Source: Candidatus Accumulibacter iunctus
GTDB lineage: Bacteria; Pseudomonadota; Gammaproteobacteria; Burkholderiales; Rhodocyclaceae
NCBI GenBank assembly: GCA_002345025.1
Contig: DDUX01000057.1
Coordinates: 15,962-79,961 of the forward strand
Length of the DNA stretch: 64,000 nt
Direction of reading: 5' to 3'
Shown here: in pieces, positions 1 through 7,388 of the stretch
Position numbering within the stretch: the first letter of the stretch is position 1
How the letters are laid out: each line of letters starts with the position of its first letter
Program-made: the position numbers and the translations under genes
The notes under the pieces: model-generated
Told to the model about the DNA's origin: nothing
What the model saw: only the letters and a program-made list of their open reading frames with translations
Database searches by the model: none

Positions 1-157
1 GGACCTCGACAGTGCCATTGGAAACCGCCCAACCGCTCGGGATGGCATTGCCGCCCTCGGTGCTCGACTGGAAATCATCGCTGAAAAACAGCGCTGCATG
101 CGCGCTGCCAGTCACTGCCGCGGCAACGACCGCGGCGAAAAGAAGCTTGGATTTCAC
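1..157 (-). CDS. Secreted protein, N-terminal part (probably PEP-CTERM type), cut by window edge
   Basis: The gene starts at a GTG (155-157) preceded by GAGGAG nine bases upstream and runs off the left end of the window, so only about 52 residues are visible. The first 21 residues form a classic signal peptide: Lys-Ser-Lys, then a hydrophobic Ala/Val/Leu core, then Ala-His-Ala as cleavage site. The mature start (ALFFSDDFQS, then a GW..SNGTVEV segment) resembles the opening of the beta-sandwich domains found in PEP-CTERM exported proteins. The C-terminal PEP motif itself lies outside the window, so that assignment is inference. A sigma-54 promoter lies about 85 bp upstream, as it does for the PEP-CTERM gene at 4328. 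Confidence 0.7.
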   Translation of the reverse strand, partial: MKSKLLFAAVVAAAVTGSAHAALFFSDDFQSSTEGGNAIPSGWAVSNGTVEV

Positions 158-241
158 GGATTACGACTCCTCAAAAAAACAACCATGTCTGGCCGGTTGA
201 CCCGGGATGTACACCGCAGAAGATGCAACGGTAGTCCAGAA

Positions 242-257
242 AGCAAATTTCGGGCCA
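242..257 (-). promoter_or_regulatory. Sigma-54 (-24/-12) promoter for the secreted-protein gene
   Basis: Read on the minus strand the site is TGGCCCG-AAAT-TTGCT. It matches the RpoN consensus TGGCACG-N4-TTGCW with one mismatch, and there are exactly 10 bases between the invariant GG and GC. Transcription would begin near 231 and leave a leader of about 75 nt before the GTG at 157. Confidence 0.7.
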
Positions 258-618
258 CCCATTGACATAGCGATTTAGCCGCAATAAATCCGGGCATTGG
301 CTGCGTGTCCCGGCAGGGCTTGCATCGGGGTGTAAAGTAATCCGACAGTTGCCACCGGACAAAGCGTGATTTTTTTCTCGTCACCCGATCGCGCCGCCAC
401 GACGGCGACCGCATCCTCGCTTGACGCGCCCAGCGCTGCCGTGATGCGGATCGTTGACCCAGGATTGCTCCTCTTCCCCGAGGGCAATCGGTCTCTCTCT
501 GACTGAATCTTCCCGGCGGGAAACATGGCAAAGGATGAGACGGCCCGTCCCCCCAGCAGAAGCACCCCAGGGCGACGAGACCGCCCTTCTGGCGCTCAAG
601 GACAGGGGCGCAGAGTCA

Positions 619-652
619 TCGCCGGGTGCCCGCCGGACGGCAGGCCCGGCGA
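619..652 (-). terminator. Stem-loop downstream of the reductase gene
   Basis: TCGCCGGG plus TGCC pairs with GGCA plus CCCGGCGA, giving a 12-bp stem with a 2-nt bulge and an 8-nt loop. It lies 19 bp after the stop of the minus-strand gene at 671. No T-tract follows, so it may be a processing or stabilising structure rather than an intrinsic terminator. Confidence 0.4.
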
Positions 653-670
653 CGAAGCCGCTGCAGCTCG

Positions 671-1222
671 TCAGCGGCAGCGGGCAGTGAGTTCGGCGAC
701 GCGCTGCCCGAACAGGCGGGCGGTCTCGAGGTCCCCCGGCAGCATTTCGTCCGGGCTGCTGTCGGCGGGCGAAGTGGCCATGGCGCCGCTGAAGGAACCG
801 ACATAGTTGAGGTCGTTGCGCTGCGCGGCCTTGGTGTTGGCTGCCAGCATGCCACTGCCGACCCAGATGCCGCCGTGCTGCATGGCCAGCGTGAACAGAT
901 AGTGCAGGGTCGACAGCTTGTCGCCGTTCATCGTCGCGCTGTTGGTGAAGCCGGCGAAGATCTTGTCTTTCCACGCCTGCGTGAACCACGGCTTGCTCGA
1001 CGCGTCGGCGAACTTCTTGAACTGCCAGCTGACGCTGCCCATGTAGGTCGGGCTGCCCATGATGATGGCGTCGGCGGCGGCGAGGCTTTCCCAGCCACCC
1101 GCGGGCAGATTGCCCTCGGCGTCGATGGTGATCAGTTCGGCTCCGGCACCTGCGGCGACGGCCTGCGCCATGCGCTGCGTGTGGCCGTAACCGGAATGGA
1201 AGACAACGGCTATCCTGCTCAT
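671..1222 (-). CDS. Flavodoxin-fold NAD(P)H-dependent oxidoreductase (WrbA-like)
   Basis: A 183-residue flavodoxin-fold protein. The N-terminus (IAVVFHSGYGHTQRMA) is the beta1/phosphate-binding loop for FMN, and MGSPTYMGSVSWQFK is the second flavin-contacting loop, as in WrbA and related NAD(P)H:quinone reductases. The start at 1222 is chosen because AAGGAG precedes it at good spacing; a longer in-frame extension to 1474 would run into the pirin gene. It is the last gene of a three-gene unit with pirin and a dioxygenase, all divergent from a LysR regulator. A role in two-electron quinone reduction is likely. The exact substrate is unknown. Confidence 0.8.
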   Translation of the reverse strand: MSRIAVVFHSGYGHTQRMAQAVAAGAGAELITIDAEGNLPAGGWESLAAADAIIMGSPTYMGSVSWQFKKFADASSKPWFTQAWKDKIFAGFTNSATMNGDKLSTLHYLFTLAMQHGGIWVGSGMLAANTKAAQRNDLNYVGSFSGAMATSPADSSPDEMLPGDLETARLFGQRVAELTARCR

Positions 1223-1250
1223 CGTGAAACTCCTTGTGGTGGTTGGGTGA

Positions 1251-1952
1251 TCAGGGTGCGAGATCGAATACGAGAACCTCGGCGTCGTCCCCGCCGCCGA
1301 GTTCGAGCTGCTCTTCATCGGCCAGCAGGGCGGCATCGCCGCCGTGCAGCAGTTGGCCATTGACGACCAGGCTGCCGCGGACGACATGCACGTAGGCCTT
1401 GCGTGCCGCGTCGAGCGGCAGGCTTGCGGACTCCGCACCGTCGAACAGGCCGGCATGGATGGCAGCGTCGGCATGCATCGTCAGCGAACCGGCGGCACCG
1501 TCGGGCGAGGCGATCAGACGCAGGCGGCCGCGCTTCTCCACGGCGGGAAAGTGCTTCTGTTCGTAACCCGGTTCGATGTCCTTCCGGCACGGCTCGATCC
1601 AGATCTGCAGGAGATGGGTCGATTGACCCGGCGCCTGGTTGAACTCGCTGTGGCGGACACCGCTCCCGGCGCTCATGCGCTGCACATCGCCGGGCGGGAT
1701 GGTCGTGCCGTTGCCGAGGCTGTCCTTGTGTGCGAGCAGTCCGGCGGTGACATAACTGATGATCTCCATGTCGCGGTGGCCGTGCATGCCGAAGCCGCCG
1801 CCGGCAGCAATCAGGTCGTCGTTGATGACGCGCAGGTTGCCCCAGCCGACGTGCGCCGGATCGTGGTAGCCGGCAAACGAGAACGAGTGATGGCTTTGCA
1901 GCCAGCCGTGGTCGGCATGGCCGCGATCTTCGGATTTCCTGATGCGCAACAT
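1251..1952 (-). CDS. Pirin family protein
   Basis: A 233-residue bicupin. The N-terminal cupin carries the pirin signature: W.NLRVINDD, then FGMHGHRDMEIISYV with the His metal ligands, then GSGVRHSEFN. The C-terminal cupin is degenerate, as is usual in the family. Pirins bind Fe or Ni and some have quercetin 2,3-dioxygenase activity; others are redox-sensing regulators. The start at 1952 (MLRIRKSEDRG) is chosen because it matches the family N-terminus and has AGGAG seven bases upstream. The gene sits 28 bp from the reductase gene and 35 bp from the dioxygenase gene on the same strand, which suggests co-transcription. Confidence 0.85.
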   Translation of the reverse strand: MLRIRKSEDRGHADHGWLQSHHSFSFAGYHDPAHVGWGNLRVINDDLIAAGGGFGMHGHRDMEIISYVTAGLLAHKDSLGNGTTIPPGDVQRMSAGSGVRHSEFNQAPGQSTHLLQIWIEPCRKDIEPGYEQKHFPAVEKRGRLRLIASPDGAAGSLTMHADAAIHAGLFDGAESASLPLDAARKAYVHVVRGSLVVNGQLLHGGDAALLADEEQLELGGGDDAEVLVFDLAP

Positions 1953-1987
1953 GAGCTTCTCCTGTGGTGGCAGCGGCGAGGCGCTGC

Positions 1988-2944
1988 TCATCGATCGATG
2001 GCTGCGATGGCGGCGTCGGCCGCCGGCACCACAGCCGCATCCGACACGTCGCTGGCGCTACCGGTGCCGCTGCGCGTGCCCCTGGTGATTGCGCGAGCGC
2101 CGATCGCATCCTCGCCGCACGCTGTCTGCAACGTGCCTGGCAACGAGCTGACGGGGGCGAACGAATAGGCGTCCATGGCGAGGACGCAATCGTCAACCCC
2201 GGCGTGGATGCGCTCGACCCGCGGCGAATCGCCACCCGCCCCGAGTGCGACAAAGAGCGGCAGCAGGTGTTCATCGCTGGGGTGAGCGGCGACGGCGCCC
2301 GGCGCCCGGCGGCGGTAGTCGAGCACGGCCGCGGTGTCGCCGGCCAGCAGGCGATCTGCCAGCCAGCTCGGGAACTGCCGAACGTAGGCCGGGATCGCGC
2401 CGCCGCGCGCCGCCTGCTGGTAGTCGCGCAGGTTGTGCGTGACGTTGCCGGAACCGACGACGAGAAAGCCCTGCTCCGCCAGCGGCGCCAGCGCCCGGCC
2501 AAGCAGCCAGGCCTGCTGCGGCCCGCCGTGGCTCTGGATGGAGAGCGGGATGACCGGCACCTCCGCTTCCGGAAACATCAGCCGCAACGGGATCCAGGCG
2601 CCATGGTCGAGGCCGCGGGCCGGCGCCCGCTCGGCCTCGAGGCCGGCAGCGCGGATGGCTGCGACGACCTCGTCTGCCGCCTCGCGGCAACCGGTGGCGG
2701 GATAGTGCATCTCGTACAGTGCCGCCGGAAAGCCGTGGAAATCGTGGATGGTCTGCGGCCGGTCGGCACGGCCGACCGTCGGTACGGTCGTGTCCCAATG
2801 GGCGCTGACGATGACGATCGCACGCGGCAGCGGCAGCGTGCGGGCGAGAGCGGCGATCGCCGCGCCAGCGGCGCCCGGACGCAGCGCGAAGCTCGGGGCG
2901 CCGTGCGGTACGAAGATTGCAGGTTGCGGTTGGCTTGGGGTCAT
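1988..2944 (-). CDS. 4,5-DOPA dioxygenase extradiol-like protein (YgiD/LigB class III)
   Basis: Class III extradiol ring-cleavage dioxygenase of the YgiD/DODA family. Metal-binding histidines are visible in VPHGAPSF near the start, VSAHWDTTVPTV, GLDHGAWIPL and GSGNVTHNL. The start at 2944 (MTPSQPQP) gives 318 residues, about 50 longer than typical YgiD proteins. After the usual C-terminal DAYSF there is an extra Ala/Thr/Ser-rich tail with no recognisable fold. It is the first gene of the minus-strand trio and is divergent from a LysR gene with a 95-bp shared promoter region. Likely role: oxidation of a catechol-type compound. The substrate cannot be read from sequence. Confidence 0.82.
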   Translation of the reverse strand: MTPSQPQPAIFVPHGAPSFALRPGAAGAAIAALARTLPLPRAIVIVSAHWDTTVPTVGRADRPQTIHDFHGFPAALYEMHYPATGCREAADEVVAAIRAAGLEAERAPARGLDHGAWIPLRLMFPEAEVPVIPLSIQSHGGPQQAWLLGRALAPLAEQGFLVVGSGNVTHNLRDYQQAARGGAIPAYVRQFPSWLADRLLAGDTAAVLDYRRRAPGAVAAHPSDEHLLPLFVALGAGGDSPRVERIHAGVDDCVLAMDAYSFAPVSSLPGTLQTACGEDAIGARAITRGTRSGTGSASDVSDAAVVPAADAAIAAIDR

Positions 2945-2985
2945 GGCGGTGCGTCCTGATGTGATGGGCGAACTGTAGTCCATGC

Positions 2986-2998
2986 TTTCGGATCGAAA
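2986..2998. promoter_or_regulatory. Candidate LysR operator (T-N11-A dyad)
   Basis: TTTCG-GAT-CGAAA is a perfect 5-bp inverted repeat that starts with T and ends with A, 11 bases apart. This is the typical LysR-type box. It lies in the short region between the divergent dioxygenase operon and the LysR gene, where such an operator is expected. Confidence 0.45.
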
Positions 2999-3039
2999 TA
3001 GACGACAATGTGCAAATCATCATTGCTCAGGAAGCAACA

Positions 3040-3927
3040 ATGGACCGGCTCGACGCGATGAAACTCTTCCTGCGCGTTGCCGAGCTCGGCAGCTTTGCTG
3101 CCGTGGCGCAGCAACTCGGCGTCGCTCGCTCGGTCGTGACGCGGCAGGTGGCGGCACTGGAGGCGCATCTCGGCACCAGGCTGATGCTGCGCAGCACGCG
3201 CCGGCTGTCGCTCACCTCGGCCGGCAGCGCCTACCTGGAGAAGTGCCGGCTGATCCTGAATCTCGTCGAAGCAGCGGAGACCGACGTCGCCGACGAGCGC
3301 GTCGCGCCGCGCGGCAACATCCGCCTGAGCCTGCCGCTCAGCTTCGGACTGAAGCGGCTGGCGCCGCTGCTGCTCGAGTTCTCGCAGCGCCATCCGGAAG
3401 TCGGCCTCGACATGGATTACACCGACCGCCGGGTGAACCTGATCGAGGAAGGCATCGACCTGGCGATCCGCATCACGCGCCGGCTGGAGGGCGGTGATGT
3501 GGCGCGGCGGATCGGCGCCGGCGGCATGCAGGTGGTCGCGGCGCCCGCCTACCTCGCCCGCCACGGCCGTCCACTACATCCGTCGGAACTGATCGATCAC
3601 GAATGCCTGGGCTATACCGGCGGCGGCACGGTGCAAAGCTGGCAGTTCCTGGTCGCCGGCAAGCTGCAGGGCTTTGCCGTGCGCAGCCGCATTCAGGCCA
3701 ACAACGGCGAAGTGCTCGGTGAAGCGGCGGCGCAGGGACTGGGGATCAGTCTACAGCCCGATTTCATCGTCGAAGGCTTCGTCGCTGCCGGGCGTGTCGA
3801 GCCCATCTTGACCGAGTTTCCCGTTCCCGGCTTCGGCATCCACGCCATCCTCCCCAGCAATCGCCAGGTGCCACACCGCGTCCGCGTGCTGATGGACTTC
3901 CTCGCCGCCCGCATCGGCAGCGGCTGA
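3040..3927 (+). CDS. LysR-family transcriptional regulator
   Basis: A 295-residue LysR protein. The N-terminal winged helix-turn-helix (about residues 1-60) opens with MDRLDAMKLFLRVAE and contains the RSVVTRQVAALE recognition helix. It is followed by the periplasmic-binding-like effector domain. The start at 3040 matches this LysR subgroup; an in-frame GTG at 3011 would add only a few residues. By position it most likely controls the divergent dioxygenase-pirin-reductase unit and itself through the dyad at 2986-2998. The inducer is unknown, but an aromatic or quinone compound would fit the neighbours. Confidence 0.88.
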   Translation: MDRLDAMKLFLRVAELGSFAAVAQQLGVARSVVTRQVAALEAHLGTRLMLRSTRRLSLTSAGSAYLEKCRLILNLVEAAETDVADERVAPRGNIRLSLPLSFGLKRLAPLLLEFSQRHPEVGLDMDYTDRRVNLIEEGIDLAIRITRRLEGGDVARRIGAGGMQVVAAPAYLARHGRPLHPSELIDHECLGYTGGGTVQSWQFLVAGKLQGFAVRSRIQANNGEVLGEAAAQGLGISLQPDFIVEGFVAAGRVEPILTEFPVPGFGIHAILPSNRQVPHRVRVLMDFLAARIGSG

Positions 3928-3928
3928 G

Positions 3929-3946
3929 CCGACAGTCCGCTGTCGG
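3929..3946 (+). terminator. Stem-loop after the LysR gene
   Basis: CCGACAG-TCCG-CTGTCGG is a perfect 7-bp hairpin with a 4-nt loop, starting immediately after the LysR stop codon. There is no U-tract, so termination strength is doubtful. Confidence 0.4.
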
Positions 3947-4266
3947 CAACGACAACGGGCCGTCTTCAGCTCGGCCGGTGGCGGTTCGCTCGCCGGCGAA
4001 ACGCTTCGCCGCCGGCCAAAGAGCCAGCGCTGTGCGCTTTCGCACGGCGATCGACGGCGAAAGGACGGATGCTTCAGCCATGGCCTCGGCTGCAATGCGC
4101 GACGGCCCTGATTTCCCCGACGGGACGTCCGGCGCGTTGATCGAACGTGGCGGGCAGCGGGACAGTGCAATGGTGGCGTGGCCGGTGGCCGCTTCTGCCG
4201 CAGGCACGAGTCCGAAGCCGGAGCAGGAGGCGAACAGGGTTTCGACCAGAGCCGGACGCGAATCGC
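3947..4266. other. Intergenic region upstream of the PEP-CTERM gene
   Basis: About 320 bp with no convincing gene. Open frames exist on both strands, but their translations look like random high-GC sequence, have no ribosome binding site, and overlap the promoter of the next gene. The region could hold upstream activator sites for the sigma-54 promoter at 4267. I cannot identify one with confidence. Confidence 0.5.
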
Positions 4267-4282
4267 TGGCACGCGAGGAGCT
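4267..4282 (+). promoter_or_regulatory. Sigma-54 (-24/-12) promoter of the PEP-CTERM gene
   Basis: TGGCACG-CGAG-GAGCT has a perfect -24 element (TGGCACG) and the invariant GC of the -12 element at the required 10-base distance. The -12 TT is replaced by GA, so strength is uncertain. Predicted transcription start is near 4294, about 34 nt before the ATG at 4328. Confidence 0.65.
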
Positions 4283-4327
4283 GAAGGGGTCGCAATTCTT
4301 CAATGACACGACAAAGGAAGATTCACC

Positions 4328-4975
4328 ATGACTACACGTTCAATGGCCCGTCTGCTGACGCTCGTCGGCGCCCTGTCGGCCTGCGGGCTGGCGCAGGCTG
4401 CACCCTTCCAGAACGGCAGTTTCGAGGTGGCCTCGCTCAACCCGGGCACCTTTACAACTCTTGGTCTCAACAACAGCCAGATCACCGGCTGGACGGTCAG
4501 CGGTGGCAATATCGACTACATCGGCACTTACTGGCAGGCCGCCAACGGCAGCCGCAGCATCGACCTCGCCGGCAACACGCTCGGCACCATCAGCCAGACC
4601 TTCGACACGAATATCGGCTGGGTGTATACGGTCGACTTCGCGATGGCCGGCAACACCGACGGCGGACCGACGACGAAGCTGCTGCAGGTCGTCGCTGGCG
4701 ACGAGCAGGGGCAGTTCTCCTTCAACCAGAGCGGCAGGTCACGCTCGAACATGGGCTGGCTGGACTACAGCTTCCAGTTCACCGCCGACACCGCGCAGAC
4801 CATTCTCAGCTTTTCGGCGCTCAACGGTACCTGCTGCTACGGCGCAGCGCTCGACAACGTGCGCGTCACCGCCGAACCGAGTGCGGTACCGGAGCCGGCG
4901 TCGGCGCTGCTCGTCGGCCTGTCGCTTGCCGGTCTCGGCTGGTCGCGGCGGAATCGGCGGCAAGGCACGCCATAG
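4328..4975 (+). CDS. PEP-CTERM sorting domain protein with a choice-of-anchor C/DUF642-like domain
   Basis: A 215-residue exported protein. It has a signal peptide (residues 1-24, ending AQA), a beta-sandwich domain that opens FQNGSFEV and includes ITGWTVSGGNIDYIG and AALDNVRVT, and a C-terminal sorting signal. That signal is VPEPASALLVG, then a short hydrophobic helix, then WSRRNRR. Such tripartite signals are recognised by exosortase (EpsH), and the proteins end up at the surface or in the exopolysaccharide matrix. No exosortase is in this window. AAGGAAG lies at good distance from the ATG, and a sigma-54 promoter lies upstream, which fits the PrsK/PrsR/RpoN control known for PEP-CTERM genes. 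Confidence 0.9.
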   Translation: MTTRSMARLLTLVGALSACGLAQAAPFQNGSFEVASLNPGTFTTLGLNNSQITGWTVSGGNIDYIGTYWQAANGSRSIDLAGNTLGTISQTFDTNIGWVYTVDFAMAGNTDGGPTTKLLQVVAGDEQGQFSFNQSGRSRSNMGWLDYSFQFTADTAQTILSFSALNGTCCYGAALDNVRVTAEPSAVPEPASALLVGLSLAGLGWSRRNRRQGTP

Positions 4976-5465
4976 GGGAAACAGCGCACCGCCGTCCTCC
5001 TCGGGCTGGTCATCCGAGGCGTTTTCCGCTGCCATCCACGCGGCGGTCAGATCGACGGCATGGTCGACCCCGGCTCGACGATCGCCTCGGCAGGGGGCGC
5101 GACGCCGACGGTTCGCCGACCTGCCTCGTCGCCCGTGCCCGTGTCGCTCGCAAGCCGACCGGTGCGCGGCTCGGCGGCGTCATGCCGGCGATGTGCAACC
5201 TCCTGGCAGCAATGCCGACCACCCGCTTCGTCCGGCCGGCGCGAAGCATTCTGCAGCGGAGCGCGGGCTTCGCCGTCGTCGGGCGTGACCGGCTGACGAT
5301 GACGGTCGTCAGCGTCTGCTGCTGCACGCTGGCGCAGCTCCATTCGCGCGGGGCGGTCCCGCAGGCACCGGAGTGGCCCCCCGGCAACCCGTGAAACAGC
5401 GGCGCGATTGACGCCGCCGGGTGGCGGTTCTATGCTGATTCCGATGGCCACAACGGAGGGAAAGC
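4976..5465. other. 490-bp intergenic region, nothing recognisable
   Basis: Between the PEP-CTERM gene and the DUF4124 gene I find no protein with a recognisable motif and no ribosome binding site that would support the short open frames on either strand. No RNA gene is evident. It could hold decayed coding sequence or an unrecognised small RNA. Confidence 0.5.
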
Positions 5466-5942
5466 ATGCGTTCACGAGCCCTGTTCTTCGCGCTGCTCGT
5501 CGTCGCCACGGCGGCGTCGGGCGCCGGGGTCTACAAGTGGGTCGACGAGAAGGGGGTCACCCACTTTTCGGAGCTGCCACCGCCGGGACAACCAGCACAG
5601 AAGCCGGCGAAGGCGCCGGCCGTCCAGGGCCAGCCTGCGGCGGCCGCCGGTGATGGCGGCCAGCCGGCTGGCAAGAGCTGGCAGCAGAAGGAAACCGAGT
5701 TTCGCCAGCGCCAGATCGATCGTGACGCCGCGGCGCGCAAGCAGGAGGAACAGGAAACGGCAGCGAAGCGCCTGCAGCGCGACTGTATGCTGGCCAGGAA
5801 GTCGCTCGAGGACCTGCAGAACGCGAACGCCGTTGCGCGATACGACGACAAGGGCGAGCGCGTCTTTCTCGGCGACAAGGAACGGACGGCCCTGATCCAG
5901 CAGCGCAAGCAGGAGGTCGAAGCGCGGTGCTCGGGCAGATGA
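5466..5942 (+). CDS. DUF4124 domain-containing exported protein
   Basis: A 158-residue protein with an N-terminal signal peptide (MRSRALFFALLVVATAASGA). The DUF4124 motif follows at once: YKWVDEKGVTHFSELPPPG, a short WW-like beta hairpin. Next come a Pro/Ala-rich linker and a charged, probably coiled-coil, Gln/Arg/Glu-rich helix (about residues 75-155). Such proteins are common in beta- and gammaproteobacteria as periplasmic proteins of unknown function. GGAGGG precedes the ATG. No operon partner is evident. Confidence 0.85.
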   Translation: MRSRALFFALLVVATAASGAGVYKWVDEKGVTHFSELPPPGQPAQKPAKAPAVQGQPAAAAGDGGQPAGKSWQQKETEFRQRQIDRDAAARKQEEQETAAKRLQRDCMLARKSLEDLQNANAVARYDDKGERVFLGDKERTALIQQRKQEVEARCSGR

Positions 5943-6141
5943 CGGCAGGCGGGCACGGTGCCGGCCCCGGCGATGGCCGCCAGTCGCCGGGCAGCGGCCG
6001 CCACTGAACCGATCGTCAGCGCCGCCGGGCGGACGACTGATGGCCTGCGCCAGCCAGCAGCACGCAGCCGCCGCCGCACGGCCTCGGTCCGCCCGGGAAG
6101 CTCCGGCCACCGCGGTGCGGCAACCACTTGAGGAGAAAAGC

Positions 6142-6906
6142 ATGAGCCTTTCTGCAAGCAGCATCCGCTCCGGCATCAGCGATGCCGAATGGCAACAGCG
6201 CGTCGATCTCGCCGCCTGCTATCGCCTGGTCGCGCTTTTTGGCTGGGACGATCTGATCTTCACCCACATCTCGGCCCGCGTTCCTGGCCCCGAGCACCAT
6301 TTCCTGATCAATCCCTACGGCTTCATGTTCGACGAGATTACGGCCTCGAGCCTGATCAAGGTCGATGTGCAGGGCAACAAGCTCGACGACGCGCCATACG
6401 ACATCAACCCGGCCGGCTTCACGATCCACAGCGCGGTGCACGCAGCCCGTGCGGACGCGATCTGCGTCCTCCACCTGCACAGCGTCAATGGCGTTGCCGT
6501 CTCGGCGCAAGAGGCCGGTGTGCTGCCGTTGTCGCAGCACTCGATCTTCGTACTGTCGTCGCTCGCCTACCATGACTATGAAGGAGTGGCTCTGGTCGAC
6601 GACGAGAAGCCCCGCCTGGTGCGCGACCTCGGCGACCGGCGTTTCCTGATGCTGCGCAATCACGGCCTCCTGACGGTCGGCAGATCGGTGGCCGAAGCCT
6701 TCGTCGCGATGTACTTCTTCGAGACGAGCTGCCGCATGCAGGTCAAGGCGATGAGCGGTGGCCTGCCGCTGCGCCACATCGCGCAACCGATCATCGACGG
6801 CGCACAGACGCAATGGGAGCAGGTGACGCGCGGCAGCGGCGGCGGTCTGGCGTGGCCGGCACTGCTGCGCCGGCTGGCGCGCACCAATCCCGGCCATGAC
6901 GCCTGA
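6142..6906 (+). CDS. Class II aldolase/adducin family protein
   Basis: A 254-residue protein of the class II aldolase/adducin fold. Zn-binding histidines are visible in CVLHLHSVNG, and the family motif RNHGLLTVG is present; FTHISARVPG is the N-terminal phosphate/metal loop region. Members include fuculose-phosphate and ribulose-phosphate aldolases and epimerases, but many proteobacterial paralogues of this length have no known substrate. The start at 6142 (MSLSASSIRSG) is preceded by GAGGAG. A longer frame upstream to 6040 is Ala/Arg-rich and unlikely. A GGCGCC-AGC-GGCGCC hairpin follows the stop (6912-6926). Confidence 0.85.
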   Translation: MSLSASSIRSGISDAEWQQRVDLAACYRLVALFGWDDLIFTHISARVPGPEHHFLINPYGFMFDEITASSLIKVDVQGNKLDDAPYDINPAGFTIHSAVHAARADAICVLHLHSVNGVAVSAQEAGVLPLSQHSIFVLSSLAYHDYEGVALVDDEKPRLVRDLGDRRFLMLRNHGLLTVGRSVAEAFVAMYFFETSCRMQVKAMSGGLPLRHIAQPIIDGAQTQWEQVTRGSGGGLAWPALLRRLARTNPGHDA

Positions 6907-6911
6907 AGCGG

Positions 6912-6926
6912 GGCGCCAGCGGCGCC
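6912..6926 (+). terminator. GC-rich hairpin after the aldolase-like gene
   Basis: GGCGCC-AGC-GGCGCC is a 6-bp perfect stem starting six bases after the stop codon. No T-tract follows, so function as a terminator is uncertain. Confidence 0.3.
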
Positions 6927-7034
6927 GCCGACAGCAGCGGCAAGCGGCCACGTCGGGCGCCTGCCGGCCCGCCTGACGAGGAGAGGCACGCAGCCAGGCT
7001 GTCGGCGCGCCTGCAGCGGCAGCCAACGATGCGG

Positions 7035-7040
7035 TAGAAT
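7035..7040 (+). promoter_or_regulatory. Possible -10 box of cutA
   Basis: TAGAAT matches the -10 hexamer form also found before rubA and yqgE in this window. The second candidate start codon of cutA (GTG at 7048) lies only 8 nt after it, so a leaderless or nearly leaderless transcript is possible. No convincing -35 is seen. Confidence 0.3.
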
Positions 7041-7371
7041 GCGCCGCGTGACCACCCTCCTCGTCCTCACCAATCTGCCCGACCAGGCGGCGGCACGCTC
7101 GCTGGCCGAGCAGCTTGTCGCGGCGCGCCTCGCTGCCTGCGTCAACATCCTCGCGCCCTGCCGCTCCGTGTACCGCTGGCAAGGGGAGGTGGAGACAGCC
7201 GACGAGGTGCCGCTGCTGATCAAGACGAGCTCCGAGCGCTTCGCCGAGCTGGCGGCGGCAATCCGCGCCAGCCATCCGTACGAGCTGCCGGAAGTGGTCG
7301 CGCTCGAGATTGCCGCTGGCCTCCCCGAGTATCTCGCCTGGGTGACGGCCGAAACCGCGCCGTCTGCCTGA
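7039..7371 (+). CDS. cutA: CutA divalent-cation tolerance protein
   Basis: A 110-residue CutA1 protein of the ferredoxin-like trimeric fold. Family motifs are present: LAEQLVAARLAACVNI, VYRWQGEVETADEVPLLIKT, and HPYELPEVVALEI near the C-terminus. CutA was linked to copper tolerance, and structures suggest a PII-like signalling trimer; the true role is unsettled. Two starts are possible, ATG 7039 or GTG 7048. The ATG overlaps a -10-like TAGAAT, and neither has a clear ribosome binding site. The gene lies 17 bp before dsbD, the usual cutA-dsbD pairing of proteobacteria, so co-transcription is likely. Confidence 0.9.
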   Translation: MRRVTTLLVLTNLPDQAAARSLAEQLVAARLAACVNILAPCRSVYRWQGEVETADEVPLLIKTSSERFAELAAAIRASHPYELPEVVALEIAAGLPEYLAWVTAETAPSA

Positions 7372-7388
7372 GACAGCCAGAGGTGCCG

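Larger units (their letters stand above)
158..670. other. 513-bp intergenic region
   Basis: No credible gene is seen here. The part next to 157 holds the ribosome binding site and sigma-54 promoter of the secreted-protein gene. The far end holds a strong stem-loop (619-652) just downstream of the flavodoxin-fold reductase gene. Short open frames on both strands lack ribosome binding sites and recognisable protein sequence. Confidence 0.6.

Noticed and set aside
342..3946. CCGACAG/CTGTCGG seen both upstream of the first sigma-54 promoter (342-348) and as a dyad at 3929-3946, considered as a shared activator site
   Set aside because: A GC-rich heptamer is expected many times by chance in 64 kb, the second copy is over 300 bp from its promoter, and only one copy is a dyad.
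3978..4331. Possible small gene upstream of the PEP-CTERM gene
   Set aside because: It has no ribosome binding site, covers the sigma-54 promoter, runs into the start of the next gene, and has no known motif.
5047..5475. Minus-strand 142-codon frame between the PEP-CTERM and DUF4124 genes
   Set aside because: The sequence looks random, no ribosome binding site is seen, and it overlaps the ribosome binding region of the DUF4124 gene.
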